Source of the DNA: Propionigenium maris DSM 9537
Lineage (GTDB): Bacteria > Fusobacteriota > Fusobacteriia > Fusobacteriales > Fusobacteriaceae
Assembly: GCF_027925155.1 (NCBI RefSeq)
Contig: NZ_BSDY01000011.1
Span: forward strand, 62,001 to 126,000
Length of the DNA: 64,000 nucleotides
Direction: 5' to 3'
Shown here: piece after piece, positions 9,370-17,060 of the stretch
Numbering within the stretch: position 1 is the stretch's first letter
Layout: every line of letters starts with the position of its first letter
Position numbers and translations under genes: made by a program
The notes under the pieces: model-generated
Seen by the model: only the letters and a program-made list of their open reading frames with translations
What the model was told of the DNA's origin: nothing
Database searches by the model: none

Positions 9370-9828
9370 TTGAATAAACTAGTCCTAGTTATTATATTTA
9401 TTATTACATTTTGGTTTTCATCCAAGCCGGGGAACGAATCTATCAGTCAGTCGGATAAGATATTAGTTGCAGCAAAAATATTGACTGTGGAAGATCTGGC
9501 TATGAGGACAACAAAATATAGAGTATGTGACAAAATAATAAGAAAAGCGGCCCACTTCAGCCTCTACTTTATGGCAGGTATGGGAGCTTTTATTCTGACA
9601 GGAAGTGTTGGAAAAAGTGTTCTTATAGTATTTCTCATGGGAGGAATAGACGAATTCCACCAGTATTTTGTTCCCGGCAGGGGAGCTCAGTTTACAGATG
9701 TACTCATAGATACTCTGGGTGGAACTACTGGAGCAGTAGTAACAAAGTTAACAATCAGTAATTATAAAGTTTTAACAGCTAAGAGTAAAAAAGATGGAAG
9801 CTTAGAAAATTATAATGCCAGTAGATAA
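9370..9828 (+). CDS. VanZ-like small membrane protein
   Basis: A 152-residue protein with about four membrane helices. It has the VanZ-family pattern: an N-terminal helix followed by SSKPG, KAAHFSLYF (about residues 59-67), and GIDEFHQYFVPGRGAQFTDVLIDTLGG (family signature split here across about 96-122). The start is TTG, chosen because AAGGAG lies seven bases upstream and no in-frame ATG precedes it. The family's biochemical function is not settled; in this position a role in envelope polysaccharide is possible. Confidence 0.8.
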   Translation: MNKLVLVIIFIITFWFSSKPGNESISQSDKILVAAKILTVEDLAMRTTKYRVCDKIIRKAAHFSLYFMAGMGAFILTGSVGKSVLIVFLMGGIDEFHQYFVPGRGAQFTDVLIDTLGGTTGAVVTKLTISNYKVLTAKSKKDGSLENYNASR

Positions 9829-9857
9829 TATAAAAAACAATTCAAAAGGAGCATACT

Positions 9858-10865
9858 ATGTCGATACTTGTAACAGGGGGAGCGGGATATATCGGTTCCC
9901 ACACAGTGGTGGAACTGCTTAACTGCGGTGAGGATGTTGTTGTTGTGGACAACTACTACAACAGCAAACCAGAGGTATTAAACAGAATTAGAGAGATAAC
10001 GGGAAGAGAGGTAAAGTTCTACGAGGTGGATATCCTGGACAGGGAGGCTCTGGATGGGATCTTTGCTCAGGAGGAGATAGAGTCTGTTATCCACTTTGCT
10101 GCCTACAAGGCTGTGGGGGAGTCCGTGGAGAAGCCCATAGACTACTACTACAACAATATTACGGGGCTTCTTACTTTGACCGAGGTAATGAAGAAGCATC
10201 GTGTAAAGAATATAGTCTTCAGCTCATCGGCGACGGTGTACGGACTGAACAATATCTCGCCATTAAGAGAGGATATGCCCACAAGTGCAACCAACCCCTA
10301 CGGAAGAACTAAGCTCATGGCCGAGGAGATCCTGAGGGATATCCATACCTCCGACAATGCATGGAATGTTGCCCTCCTGAGGTACTTCAACCCCATCGGT
10401 GCCCATGAGAGCGGTAGGATAGGGGAAAATCCCAATGGTATCCCTAATAACCTCATGCCGTATATCACCCAGGTAGCTGTAGGTAAGAGGGAGAAGTTAA
10501 GCGTATTTGGAAGCAACTACGACACCCACGACGGTACGGGAGTAAGGGACTATATCCACGTGGTGGACCTGGCTGTGGGGCATATTAAAGCTCTCAATAA
10601 GCTGAAGGAAGGGATAGGCTGCGAGGCCTACAACCTGGGAACGGGAAATGGTTACTCGGTGCTGGACCTAGTGAAGGCTTTTGAAGAAGCCAGCAGTGTG
10701 GAGATCAGATATGAGCTCACAGAGAGAAGAGCCGGAGATGTGGCTACCTGCTTTGCCGATGCAGGAAGAGCCAAGAAGGAGCTCGGATGGATAGCTGAGA
10801 GAGGGATAGCAGAGATGTGCAGGGACTCGTGGAACTGGCAGAGAAAAAACCCAGAGGGGTACTAA
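9858..10865 (+). CDS. galE: UDP-glucose 4-epimerase
   Basis: A 335-residue extended SDR enzyme. NAD-binding GGAGYIGSH lies at residues 7-15, and the catalytic pair is S in SSATVYG and Y-x3-K in YGRTKLM. RYFNPIGAHESG and NLGTGNGYSVL are characteristic of GalE. It interconverts UDP-glucose/UDP-galactose, and many relatives also act on the N-acetylated forms. It may serve both the surface glycan genes upstream and the beta-galactosidase pathway further on. Its codons are richer in G/C than the polysaccharide genes, so it belongs to the resident genome. Confidence 0.93.
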   Translation: MSILVTGGAGYIGSHTVVELLNCGEDVVVVDNYYNSKPEVLNRIREITGREVKFYEVDILDREALDGIFAQEEIESVIHFAAYKAVGESVEKPIDYYYNNITGLLTLTEVMKKHRVKNIVFSSSATVYGLNNISPLREDMPTSATNPYGRTKLMAEEILRDIHTSDNAWNVALLRYFNPIGAHESGRIGENPNGIPNNLMPYITQVAVGKREKLSVFGSNYDTHDGTGVRDYIHVVDLAVGHIKALNKLKEGIGCEAYNLGTGNGYSVLDLVKAFEEASSVEIRYELTERRAGDVATCFADAGRAKKELGWIAERGIAEMCRDSWNWQRKNPEGY

Positions 10866-10884
10866 CCAGAGTTGAGAGAGCGGA

Positions 10885-11483
10885 TTAATTGATAATTGAC
10901 AATGTACAAAGGACAATGAGAAAAGTAATGGATAATTTATAATGTTCAATGTACAATTAAAAAATAGTAAAAAGCATCTAAAAGGTTTTCATTGTTAATT
11001 GTCAATAGTAAATTGTACATTATCTTTTATCTGGGGTGGTTTTATGAAATCTGACAATATAATCGAAGAGAAAACTTTCAATTTAGCTTTAAGAATTATA
11101 AAGCTATATAAGTATCTTGTTCAGGAGAAAAAGGAGTATATAATCTCCAAGCAGATAATGAGGAGCGGAACAAGTATTGGGGCAAATGTTGCTGAGGCTT
11201 TAGAAGCCCAAAGTAAAAAAGATTTTATTGCTAAGATGAGTATAGCATTAAAGGAAGCTAATGAAACGAAGTATTGGTTAAGACTTTTGATTGCCTCAGA
11301 ATATATAGAAGACAGATCGGGGAAAAGTTTGAAGGATGAAACTATTGAAGTCATCAAAATACTTACAGCAATATTAAAAAGCAGCAGAAAACATGAAATT
11401 AATGTATAGTGGATAATTTACAATGTAAAATTAGAAAAGATAGGAACTTAACTGTACATTATGAATTTTAAATTCTCAATTAA
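10885..11483. mobile_element. Candidate element: four-helix-bundle ORF inside inverted AT-rich repeats
   Basis: The left end at 10885 begins TTAATTGATAATTGACAATG and the right end, read on the other strand from 11483, begins TTAATTGAGAATTTAAAATT and later AATGTACA. The two ends therefore form imperfect terminal inverted repeats. Further copies of the same words (AATTGACAATGTACAA type) occur at 10930-10961, 10990-11024, 11409-11433 and, outside, 11560-11595. The only gene inside is the four-helix-bundle ORF. No transposase is present, so mobility would need help from elsewhere. I see no clear target-site duplication. Confidence 0.5.
11044..11409 (+). CDS. Four-helix-bundle protein of the 23S rRNA intervening-sequence (S23) family
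   Basis: A 121-residue all-helical protein. The ATG at 11044 is chosen because GGGGTGG lies upstream; an upstream in-frame start at 10999 reads through repeat DNA. Family marks are IIEEKTFNLALRIIKLYKYL (1-25 region), IMRSGTSIGANVAEA (about 40-54), SKKDFIAKMSIALKEANET and YWLRLL. Such proteins are known from ORFs in 23S rRNA intervening sequences and are relatives of the Avd accessory protein of diversity-generating retroelements. Here it is not in an rRNA gene but lies alone in a repeat-bounded unit. Molecular role unknown. Confidence 0.85.
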   Translation: MKSDNIIEEKTFNLALRIIKLYKYLVQEKKEYIISKQIMRSGTSIGANVAEALEAQSKKDFIAKMSIALKEANETKYWLRLLIASEYIEDRSGKSLKDETIEVIKILTAILKSSRKHEINV

Positions 11484-11508
11484 AAAGAGGCTCAGCCTCT
11501 TTTTTTTG
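11482..11508 (+). terminator. Terminator after the four-helix-bundle ORF
   Basis: The stem AAAAAGAGGC / GCCTCTTTTT (11482-11491 with 11495-11504) has a TCA loop and runs into a T-tract. It overlaps the right inverted repeat of the candidate element. Confidence 0.75.
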
Positions 11509-11786
11509 TTGAAGAGAAAATGTATAGAGATTAAAGAAGGTAAAGATCTTGATTTTTATTAAATTATACATTCTACATTGTCAATTATAAATTGAGTTTT
11601 GAAGCGTCTTTGTTAACTCTCAACATTTTGAGTAGGAACGTATTATGCCTCCCCATTTCCATCCTGAGGCCTAGGAGAGAGGCTGCCCTTGTGATTGCAC
11701 CTCTGATTTCTAAGAGTTCCTCTGAGAGGCTTGTTCTGCGCCTTTGAAATAATAACATTAAAACCGAACTAATGAACATTTTAATG

Positions 11787-11831
11787 AAAGGACTGTATTA
11801 TGCCTCTAAAGGCATAATACAGTCCTTTTTT
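11787..11831. terminator. Long perfect hairpin downstream of the small minus-strand operon
   Basis: An 18-bp stem (11787-11804 with 11811-11828) with a six-base loop is followed on the plus strand by a T-run. It stands just past the stop codon of the last gene of the minus-strand four-gene operon, where it can also act as that operon's terminator. The minus-strand U-run is short, so the primary direction is uncertain. Between 11509 and 11786 I see only repeat words and no credible gene. Confidence 0.65.
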
Positions 11832-11845
11832 AGGTATTTTCTGCC

Positions 11846-12124
11846 CTAACTAACAGGGAACCTTACCCGGTAGAGATACCGCCTGCTCATAGGGTTTATA
11901 CGTTCCCTTGTGAGGAAGCCCTTCCTCTCCAGCTCCCTCAGGGCGGATTTCACCATCTGCCGGGATCCACCCATCCTCACGGCCACCCTTGTGGGGGAGA
12001 AGTGAAACTCTCCCTCTCCTCTCAGAAGAAGGTAGAGAAGGAGGAGCTTTGATTTGGCAGTGAGGTCGGTCCTGCTGAAGACATCACTGTAGACATCCTT
12101 CGAGCTATTCTCCACTATGATCAT
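11846..12124 (-). CDS. Small winged-helix DNA-binding protein, mobile-element type
   Basis: A 92-residue protein. Residues about 20-80 read as a helix-turn-helix of the plasmid/phage replication or RepL/GntR-like kind: TAKSKLLLLYLLL, FSPTRVAVRMGGSRQMVKSALRELERKGFLTRE, a classic recognition helix followed by a wing. GAGGAGG lies eight bases before the ATG. It is the last gene of a minus-strand series of four small ORFs and ends at a strong hairpin. A role in controlling or replicating a small element is an inference. Confidence 0.6.
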   Translation of the reverse strand: MIIVENSSKDVYSDVFSRTDLTAKSKLLLLYLLLRGEGEFHFSPTRVAVRMGGSRQMVKSALRELERKGFLTRERINPMSRRYLYRVRFPVS

Positions 12125-12160
12125 CTTTTTCCACCTCCTCGCAGTTGTCGATGAGTGTTT

Positions 12161-12577
12161 TCAGGAAGAGTAGGCAATGTGGTAGAGGAGCTCATACTTA
12201 TCCCCGTAGATACCGTCTCTGATGCTCTGAAAGGTGAGCTTTTCCAGGTGGAAGAACTCCCCGCCCACCCTGGATGTGTGGGTGGGGACCACCCTCTGCC
12301 TGGCCCTCATGAACCTCTCCCAGTAGGGACTCTCTGTGAGGATGTTTTCGGGCTCCTCCAGGACGATTTCAAAGGCAGGCAGCCAGTCCTCCACGATCCT
12401 CCTGCAGACCTCCCCTGCGGGATATGTCATAGCAGGGATCTTCTGTACCTCTATGAGTCTAAGGTAGTGAAAGAGCTCGTGGTTCTCCACCACCTCCCTC
12501 CTGTACCTTCTTCTCCGGATACCTGTTAGGAGGGGGAGGGCAAACTCAGCTGCCCTCACTACCTCTGTTACTCCCAC
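12161..12577 (-). CDS. Conserved-looking protein of unknown function, 138 residues
   Basis: I do not recognise this protein. It is charged, contains no membrane span and has a helical N-terminal half rich in Arg (GIRRRRYRREVVENHELF) and an aromatic C-terminal half. The GTG start lies one base after the stop of the upstream gene and overlaps an AGAGGTG ribosome site, so translation is coupled. Codon use is richer in G/C than the local intergenic DNA. Position between two DNA-binding-type ORFs suggests a satellite phage or plasmid relic. Confidence 0.5.
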   Translation of the reverse strand: MGVTEVVRAAEFALPLLTGIRRRRYRREVVENHELFHYLRLIEVQKIPAMTYPAGEVCRRIVEDWLPAFEIVLEEPENILTESPYWERFMRARQRVVPTHTSRVGGEFFHLEKLTFQSIRDGIYGDKYELLYHIAYSS

Positions 12578-12578
12578 G

Positions 12579-12884
12579 CTACACCTCTGTATAGTTGTCG
12601 ATATAGTACTGGAAGGCCTCTGCCTCTATGAGACGGATATCCAGGTTGGCCAGGGTGGTCTCTGCCCGGTCTATCTCCTTCTGGATGATATTCCTCCAGG
12701 TGGGATAGTCGGGGTAGGGGGAGTAGGATGGCATGGGGTCCCCTGCCACCTCCTTACCGTTTATCAGTTCCAGAGTGGCCTTGTCATCTGCAATCTCCCT
12801 GAGGTAGGAATCCCTCTTTTCATTGGTCCTTGATATCCTTCCTATGGCCTCGCTTAAAAGAACCTTCTTTTCCTCAAGTGTCAT
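12579..12884 (-). CDS. Small coiled-coil-rich protein of unknown function
   Basis: A 101-residue protein with helix-forming ends (TLEEKKVLLSEAIGRISR and EIDRAETTLANLDIRLIEAE) around a proline- and tyrosine-rich middle (PSYSPYPDYPTWR). The ATG is preceded at good spacing by GGAGGTG. I do not recognise the family. Coupled to the next gene with one base between stop and start. Confidence 0.5.
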   Translation of the reverse strand: MTLEEKKVLLSEAIGRISRTNEKRDSYLREIADDKATLELINGKEVAGDPMPSYSPYPDYPTWRNIIQKEIDRAETTLANLDIRLIEAEAFQYYIDNYTEV

Positions 12885-12917
12885 ATTAACACCTCCATTT
12901 TTGTAAAAAACGATAGG

Positions 12918-13130
12918 TTAACACAGCCAGTATCTCCTCAGGTAGTCTGCTGCTTCTGAGAGCCTGATATGGTATACACCTCCCACCTTGTGTGCCTTGA
13001 GTTTATTTCTTCTGATGTGTCTTCTGATTGTGGCGGGGTCCACACCCAGAGCCTCAGCCATCTCCACAGTTGAAACTACCTCTGCTCCCAGTCCCGCCAG
13101 TTTTCTCTGAACATAACCGATTCTAAGCAC
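12918..13130 (-). CDS. Excisionase/MerR-like helix-turn-helix protein
   Basis: A 70-residue DNA-binding domain. VSTVEMAEALGVDPATIRRHIRRNKLKAHKVGGVYHI reads as the helix-turn-helix plus wing of the excisionase (Xis/MerR-like) family, here in two parts: recognition helix around residues 27-41 and basic wing 42-55. The GTG at 13130 overlaps the GGGAGG ribosome site, which is too close, so the true start is uncertain. As first gene of the small minus operon it may be its regulator or an excision factor. No integrase is visible. Confidence 0.6.
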   Translation of the reverse strand: MLRIGYVQRKLAGLGAEVVSTVEMAEALGVDPATIRRHIRRNKLKAHKVGGVYHIRLSEAADYLRRYWLC

Positions 13131-13282
13131 CTCCCGGTTAAAAATGATTCATCAGCTGATGTATTAGATTATTCCCTATAAAAATCACCATTGCAACACT
13201 TCAGAACTATTTGCACCCATACAGGCAAGATTATATAATGAACAATGATTTGGTCAAACTTAAAGATCCTTAAAATTAGTTA

Positions 13283-13460
13283 GATACTTTTGTCTTGATA
13301 CAAAAGTATCCAAAAAATCAAGTCTTCCGGGAAATGTCTTTATAAGTAGGAACATAGTTTCCATTGCTCTCCTGGGCTCTCTACAGAGCCTGAAGAAGTT
13401 AAACGCAATGACGTAGTTTCTTAATGTGTCGCCAGACGACTACCTGCAGACAGCCATTTC
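13283..13460 (+). repeat. R3 structured repeat, copy 1
   Basis: It begins with an 11-bp perfect stem, GATACTTTTGT / ACAAAAGTATC, around the loop CTTGAT, then CAAAAAATCAAGTCTTCCGG, a second hairpin GGCTCT-CTAC-AGAGCC (13375-13390), and a CTGCAG-centred end. R1 words follow at once. Confidence 0.85.
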
Positions 13461-13470
13461 AACTCAAAAA

Positions 13471-13625
13471 ATTAATTCGTGTAAATTAGTGGAATTCGTG
13501 ACTGATGTTAAATTGTCTCTGCGTCGAGGGGATAATGCTTAAAAATGGGAACCACGAATTACGCGAATAGTCACGAATATAAAAGTAACAGGTTTATTGG
13601 TGAAAATTAGTGTTGGTTGGTGGCA
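13471..13625. repeat. R1 word cluster (AATTCGTG family)
   Basis: Forward words AATTCGTG and GTGGAATTCGTG lie at 13471-13502, a reverse copy CCACGAATTACGCGAA at 13551-13580, and a degenerate TTGGTG form at 13592-13625. No coding capacity. Confidence 0.75.
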
Positions 13626-13770
13626 AAGATTAAGGTCTACCTTTAGCCACCAATACCTATCAAATGTGTATGGCATATTCTGTGGAAGTATTATAAGGAC
13701 AAAACCTCTCTAGAAGGTCATGAATAACCCCCTTCTCGTGTATGTACTTCCCCCTTAGCAAGAAGAGTGT

Positions 13771-13975
13771 TCATTTCTTGTCATGACACAAGAAACGAAC
13801 CAAAGAAGGTCTAGCCCTACGTAATGTCTTCTGGGTAAGTTATTAATATCTGACCTTTGATAGCTACAATCATAACTCTGTAAGAGAATAATAATGTAAA
13901 ACGTTATGATAAACTTAATTTGTTTAACGGTCTAGTGGGAGTTTAAAGTACAAGGTTATATCGACTACTTCGGAC
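13771..13975 (+). repeat. R4-like structured repeat, copy C
   Basis: The head hairpin is TTTCTTGT-CATGAC-ACAAGAAA. The tail shares the R4 words GACCTTTGATAGCTACA and CGGTCTAGT. An extra hairpin with arms ATCATAAC (13869-13876) and GTTATGAT (13903-13910) interrupts the tail compared with other copies. Confidence 0.7.
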
Positions 13976-13990
13976 ACTTTTGAACTTAGA

Positions 13991-14090
13991 AGGAAATTCG
14001 TGATAATTCGTTGTAGTTATTAAGATTTTAAAGGATTTCTCTGAGAAACTCTGTGAGCTCTGAGCCTCTGTGTTGAAGGGCTTTATAGTT
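13991..14090 (+). repeat. R1 then R2 words
   Basis: AAATTCGTGATAATTCGTTG (R1) is followed at 14036-14085 by the R2 run of CTCTG words ending CCTCTGTGTTGAAGGG. This completes the R4-R1-R2 order. Confidence 0.7.
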
Positions 14091-14105
14091 TAAATTATAT
14101 AAATG

Positions 14106-14141
14106 AAAAAAGGAGGAAGCTCTCGATGAGAGCCGCCTCCT
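14106..14141 (-). terminator. Terminator of the nitroreductase gene
   Basis: On the minus strand the stem AGGAGG...GCTCTC / GAGAGC...CCTCCT (14111-14141) is followed by five Us. It begins immediately beyond the stop codon. Confidence 0.8.
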
Positions 14142-14142
14142 C

Positions 14143-14715
14143 TTATTTTCTTTTAATTATCAGTTCCTCTACAGACCTCTTGGGAACATAGTGGATATTT
14201 TCCTCGTCCCTGTAGTAGGTAGTGTCACCCTCTATAGCCTCTACAAGCCTTACCTCCTCATTGGGTTCTCCCAGGGCAATGAGGATCTCCACACTGTATC
14301 TGTCCTCTATATCCAGGATCTCCTTCACCTTAGCCTTGTTGAAGGCTCCCAGGAGACATCCTCCATACCCCATCTCAGAGGCTCTCAAGAGGATATTCTG
14401 CGCTGCCACTCCCATATCGAAGTAGAGGAGGGGTTGATTGAGAAAGAGCTCTGAATCTCCGCACATAACGATGTAGGCTCTCGGAGATTCCTCAGCAGTG
14501 GGATTCCACTCGATGGCTCCAGCCCATGCAGTGTGCGGGAAGATCTCACTGCAGGTAGCCCTATCTGTAACCAGAGCGTACTTTATCCCCTGGAGGTTTC
14601 TGGCAGCTGCTCCCAGCCTTCCGCACTCCATCATCTCGGTCAGTTCCTCCTGGGAGATCTCCTTAGAAGTAAAGCTTCTGTAGGATCTGTTTTTAACTAT
14701 TAGGTCTTTAATCAT
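14143..14715 (-). CDS. Nitroreductase-family FMN oxidoreductase
   Basis: A 190-residue protein of the NADH:flavin nitroreductase fold. N-terminal KNRSYRSFTSKEISQEEL contains the R-S-x-R-x-F/Y FMN-phosphate motif. LRASEMGYGGCLLGAFNK (about 112-130) and ALGEPNEE are the usual FMN-side segments. I chose the ATG at 14715 because AAGGAG is then seven bases upstream; a GTG two codons earlier would be too close. Single-gene unit with its own terminator. Physiological substrate is not predictable. Confidence 0.85.
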   Translation of the reverse strand: MIKDLIVKNRSYRSFTSKEISQEELTEMMECGRLGAAARNLQGIKYALVTDRATCSEIFPHTAWAGAIEWNPTAEESPRAYIVMCGDSELFLNQPLLYFDMGVAAQNILLRASEMGYGGCLLGAFNKAKVKEILDIEDRYSVEILIALGEPNEEVRLVEAIEGDTTYYRDEENIHYVPKRSVEELIIKRK

Positions 14716-14768
14716 TGGCACTCTCCTTAATTAACAAATTAAATGCTCTTAGTTTAAAAAATCTTTTT

Positions 14769-15214
14769 GTCACGAATTACACGAATTTTCACAAATTTAT
14801 AGAACCACTCTTTGAAACTCAAGGCTATCTTTGCCAAAGTTTAAAATTATACCTAACTTTATACCAGTAGCCTTTAAGTAGTTTGCAGTTTGAGCCTTAT
14901 GTTTAGAAGATATCTCTGAAACACACTTTAATTCAAGAATTATTAAATTATCAACTACTATATCAGCAATATAACTTCCAATTATTTTATCTCTGAAATG
15001 TATGTTAATAGGCTCCTGCTGATTGGCACTAATACCACTCTCTTCAAATAAAACCATTAAAGCATTTTCGTAGACCTTTTCTAAAAAACCATATCCCAAT
15101 TCCTTATGTACAGTCATAGCCAGACCGATTATTTTATAGGAAAGGTCCCTATAGATTATATTATCCATGACTAGCTCCTTTAAAAAATTCGCGTCAATTA
15201 GTGAAATTCGTGAC
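14769..15214. mobile_element. Candidate element: GxxExxY ORF bounded by R1 terminal inverted repeats
   Basis: The left end (14769) begins GTCACGAATTACACGAATTT and the right end (15214), read on the other strand, begins GTCACGAATTTCACTAATTG. Over about 30 bp the two ends match at most positions, so they are terminal inverted repeats built from the R1 family. The 446-bp unit contains one ORF and nothing else. No transposase and no clear target duplication are visible. Confidence 0.55.
14797..15168 (-). CDS. GxxExxY family protein
   Basis: A 123-residue protein with the name-giving motif G-x-x-E-x-x-Y in GYGFLEKVYENAL (about residues 25-37). Next come a GSYIADIVVDNLIILELK segment, which resembles the D...E-x-K core of PD-(D/E)XK nucleases, and KAQTANYLKATGIKLGIILNFG. 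AAGGAG precedes the ATG at good spacing. Family function is not established; the nuclease-like core is my reading of the pattern. It fills a unit flanked by inverted R1 repeats. Confidence 0.85.
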   Translation of the reverse strand: MDNIIYRDLSYKIIGLAMTVHKELGYGFLEKVYENALMVLFEESGISANQQEPINIHFRDKIIGSYIADIVVDNLIILELKCVSEISSKHKAQTANYLKATGIKLGIILNFGKDSLEFQRVVL

Positions 15215-15230
15215 CAGTTTAGTTTTATCC

Positions 15231-16109
15231 TTATCTTATTTCCTTTAGCTTCTCTCTTTTAGTTAGTATTCCTATCATTGCAAGGGATACCCCTATTAGA
15301 ATCAGGCTTATCACGTGGGGAGCTCTGAAGCCGAAGAACATAAGGTCCTCCGATCTGAAGAAGCTCACAAAGGTTCTTATCAGGCTATAGAGGATAACAT
15401 AGATCCACCAGGTAACTCCCTCGGCGTAGTTCTTCCTTCTCATGTAGAACCATAGGAATAGAAATGCCATGAAGTTTAGCCCAAGCTCATAGAGCATAGC
15501 AGGATGCAGGGGCTGGTTTGGAAACTCCGATCCTGCCGGAGAGGAGTTTGGGAAGACGATCCCCCAGGGTACAAGCTCCTGAAACTTCATCTTAGCCTCA
15601 GTCCCCATAGCCAGGTATTCACTGTACCACGAGTAGAACTGTGGCTTTAGGGTAAAGATAACACGCCATGGTGTATAGGTGGGAACTCCGTGGACCTCAC
15701 CGTTGGCAAAGTTACCTATCCTTCCCAGGGCCTGTCCTAAGATGAATGGAGCAGCTGCGATGTCACCAAGCTTCCACATACTTACCTTGTGACGCTTGGA
15801 GAAGAGGTAGGTACCCACTATTCCTCCTAGGATTCCTCCGTGGATAGCCATTCCTCCATGCCATACTGCAGGGATCTCCAGGGGATTGGAGAGATAGTAG
15901 GATAGGTTGAAGAGGACATAGTAGAGCCTTCCCCCAATAAGTCCCGATACCATAGCCACCATGGCATAGTTCTCAATAAATGCGGGATCCAATCCCTTCT
16001 TCTTGCCGTGAATCTTTCCGAGCTCTATTCCCACCAGAAGGGCCAGGGCGTACATGAGGCCATAGTACCTCACCTCAAAGCCTCCTATGGAAAATAATAC
16101 TGGATCCAT
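15231..16109 (-). CDS. lgt: Prolipoprotein diacylglyceryl transferase
   Basis: A 292-residue inner-membrane enzyme with seven predicted spans. It has YGLMYALA near residue 16, GGRLYYVLF, HGGMAIHGGILGG and the signature GRIGNFANGEVHG (about 137-150). It transfers diacylglycerol to the lipobox Cys of prolipoproteins, such as the MlaA and sugar-binding lipoproteins in this window. AAGGAGG precedes the ATG. Monocistronic, with repeat DNA on both sides. Confidence 0.95.
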   Translation of the reverse strand: MDPVLFSIGGFEVRYYGLMYALALLVGIELGKIHGKKKGLDPAFIENYAMVAMVSGLIGGRLYYVLFNLSYYLSNPLEIPAVWHGGMAIHGGILGGIVGTYLFSKRHKVSMWKLGDIAAAPFILGQALGRIGNFANGEVHGVPTYTPWRVIFTLKPQFYSWYSEYLAMGTEAKMKFQELVPWGIVFPNSSPAGSEFPNQPLHPAMLYELGLNFMAFLFLWFYMRRKNYAEGVTWWIYVILYSLIRTFVSFFRSEDLMFFGFRAPHVISLILIGVSLAMIGILTKREKLKEIR

Positions 16110-16359
16110 AAATATTCCTCCTTAAAGTAAAACTTATTTATTTTAAAATTATAAAATACTGAAATTTGTGTGCGTTTCTTATATTCTTTTAGATAATCAG
16201 CGTGAAGCTGTATGAATATATTTAAGTTAAATTAATAGTTATAAAATTTTTATATCACTCCCTAAAGGGAGCGAGTTCATTTCTTGTTATGACATACCAT
16301 TCTTCTAAAGTTTACTAAAGTAAACTAAGAATAAAGGCAAAACGAACCAAAGAAAATTC

Positions 16360-16533
16360 GATACTTTTGTCTTGATACAAAAGTATTCAAAAAATCAAGT
16401 CTTTCGGTAAATGTCTTTCTGAGTAATTCAGAGTCTTCATTGCTTTTCTAGACTCTCTACAGAGCCTAAAGAAGCAAAACGCAATGGAGTATGCTTTTGA
16501 AGTGAAGTCCGACGACTACCTGCAGACAGCATT
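16360..16533 (+). repeat. R3 structured repeat, copy 2
   Basis: The head hairpin is GATACTTTTGT-CTTGAT-ACAAAAGTAT, then ATCAAGTCTTTCGG, ACTCTCTACAGAGCC and GACTACCTGCAGACAGC. A second, degenerate head (TTCATTTCTTGTTATGACAT) lies at 16275-16294, so two heads stand in tandem. Confidence 0.85.
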
Positions 16534-16548
16534 TAAATTTAAAATTCT

Positions 16549-16613
16549 TAATTCGTGTAAATATTACTATAATACTTTTACATTCATACATTAGTGTAAT
16601 TCGTGGCGAGGGT
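16549..16613 (+). repeat. R1 long unit
   Basis: AATTCGTGTAAATATTAC at the left and TTAGTGTAATTCGTGGC at the right frame a 25-bp AT-rich spacer. This is the 60-bp form of R1 that follows R3 or R4 elsewhere. Confidence 0.75.
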
Positions 16614-16628
16614 TTAAAGCTTTTTATA

Positions 16629-16830
16629 GGCCGACTGCAGATAGTCGTCCAGCTTCACTTTCATCCTTGCTTCGTTTCGTCAAACAGAATAGGTACTATC
16701 TATCCCACTAGCTCTTAATTTATGAAATAAATTTTAGAGATATGGGAGTTTGTTTATCTAGAGCCTATAAAAGAAACGGAAGCCTTGTTATACCTCAAAA
16801 GACTATTATCGGAAGTCTTGAACTTCGTGG
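16629..16830 (-). repeat. R3 variant, reverse, with nested hairpin
   Basis: On the plus strand it starts GGCCGACTGCAGATAGTCGT and ends GGAAGTCTTGAA, a reversed R3 of the subfamily also found at 19569 and 30299. Relative to the 30299 copy it has about 55 extra bases (16701-16757) that fold as TCCCA...CTCT...AATTTAT / ATAAATT...AGAG...TGGGA. Confidence 0.75.
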
Positions 16831-16832
16831 AA

Positions 16833-17060
16833 ATCAAAGAGTCATAAGATGACGACTATGATTTGCCGCAACGCAATGTTTCTTTGCGTTGATACGTTAA
16901 TGAAACAACGTTAATTACTTTAACGTTGCGGGAAAGTATAGCAATTAAAATTGCTTACTTTCCACGAGACAAAAGGTACGAAACATTTTTAATTACTAAC
17001 CCCCGTAAAAGACTTATTCCTAAGTATATAATTTCCCCTTACTAAGAGTAAATATAGGAT
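16833..17060. repeat. Hairpin-rich repeat segment
   Basis: The words GACGACTATGATT and CCGCAACG recur at 22500-22550. Three stems follow: CGCAACGCAA with TTGCGTTG, AACGTTAA with TTAACGTT, and GGAAAGTA...AGCAATT with ATTGCT...TACTTTCC. From 17061 to the flavodiiron gene at 17467 I see only AT-rich DNA with no ORF. Confidence 0.6.

Noticed and set aside
10999..11043. Longer N-terminus of the four-helix-bundle protein
   Set aside because: The extra 15 codons lie in the AATTGTCAAT repeat and the good ribosome site is at 11044.
11585..11779. 64-codon minus-strand ORF downstream of the small operon
   Set aside because: No ribosome-binding site, its start lies at the foot of the long hairpin, and it ends in repeat words; more likely chance or a relic.
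12155..12529. 124-codon plus-strand ORF
   Set aside because: It is the antisense of the 138-residue minus-strand gene, which has coupled translation and a ribosome site.
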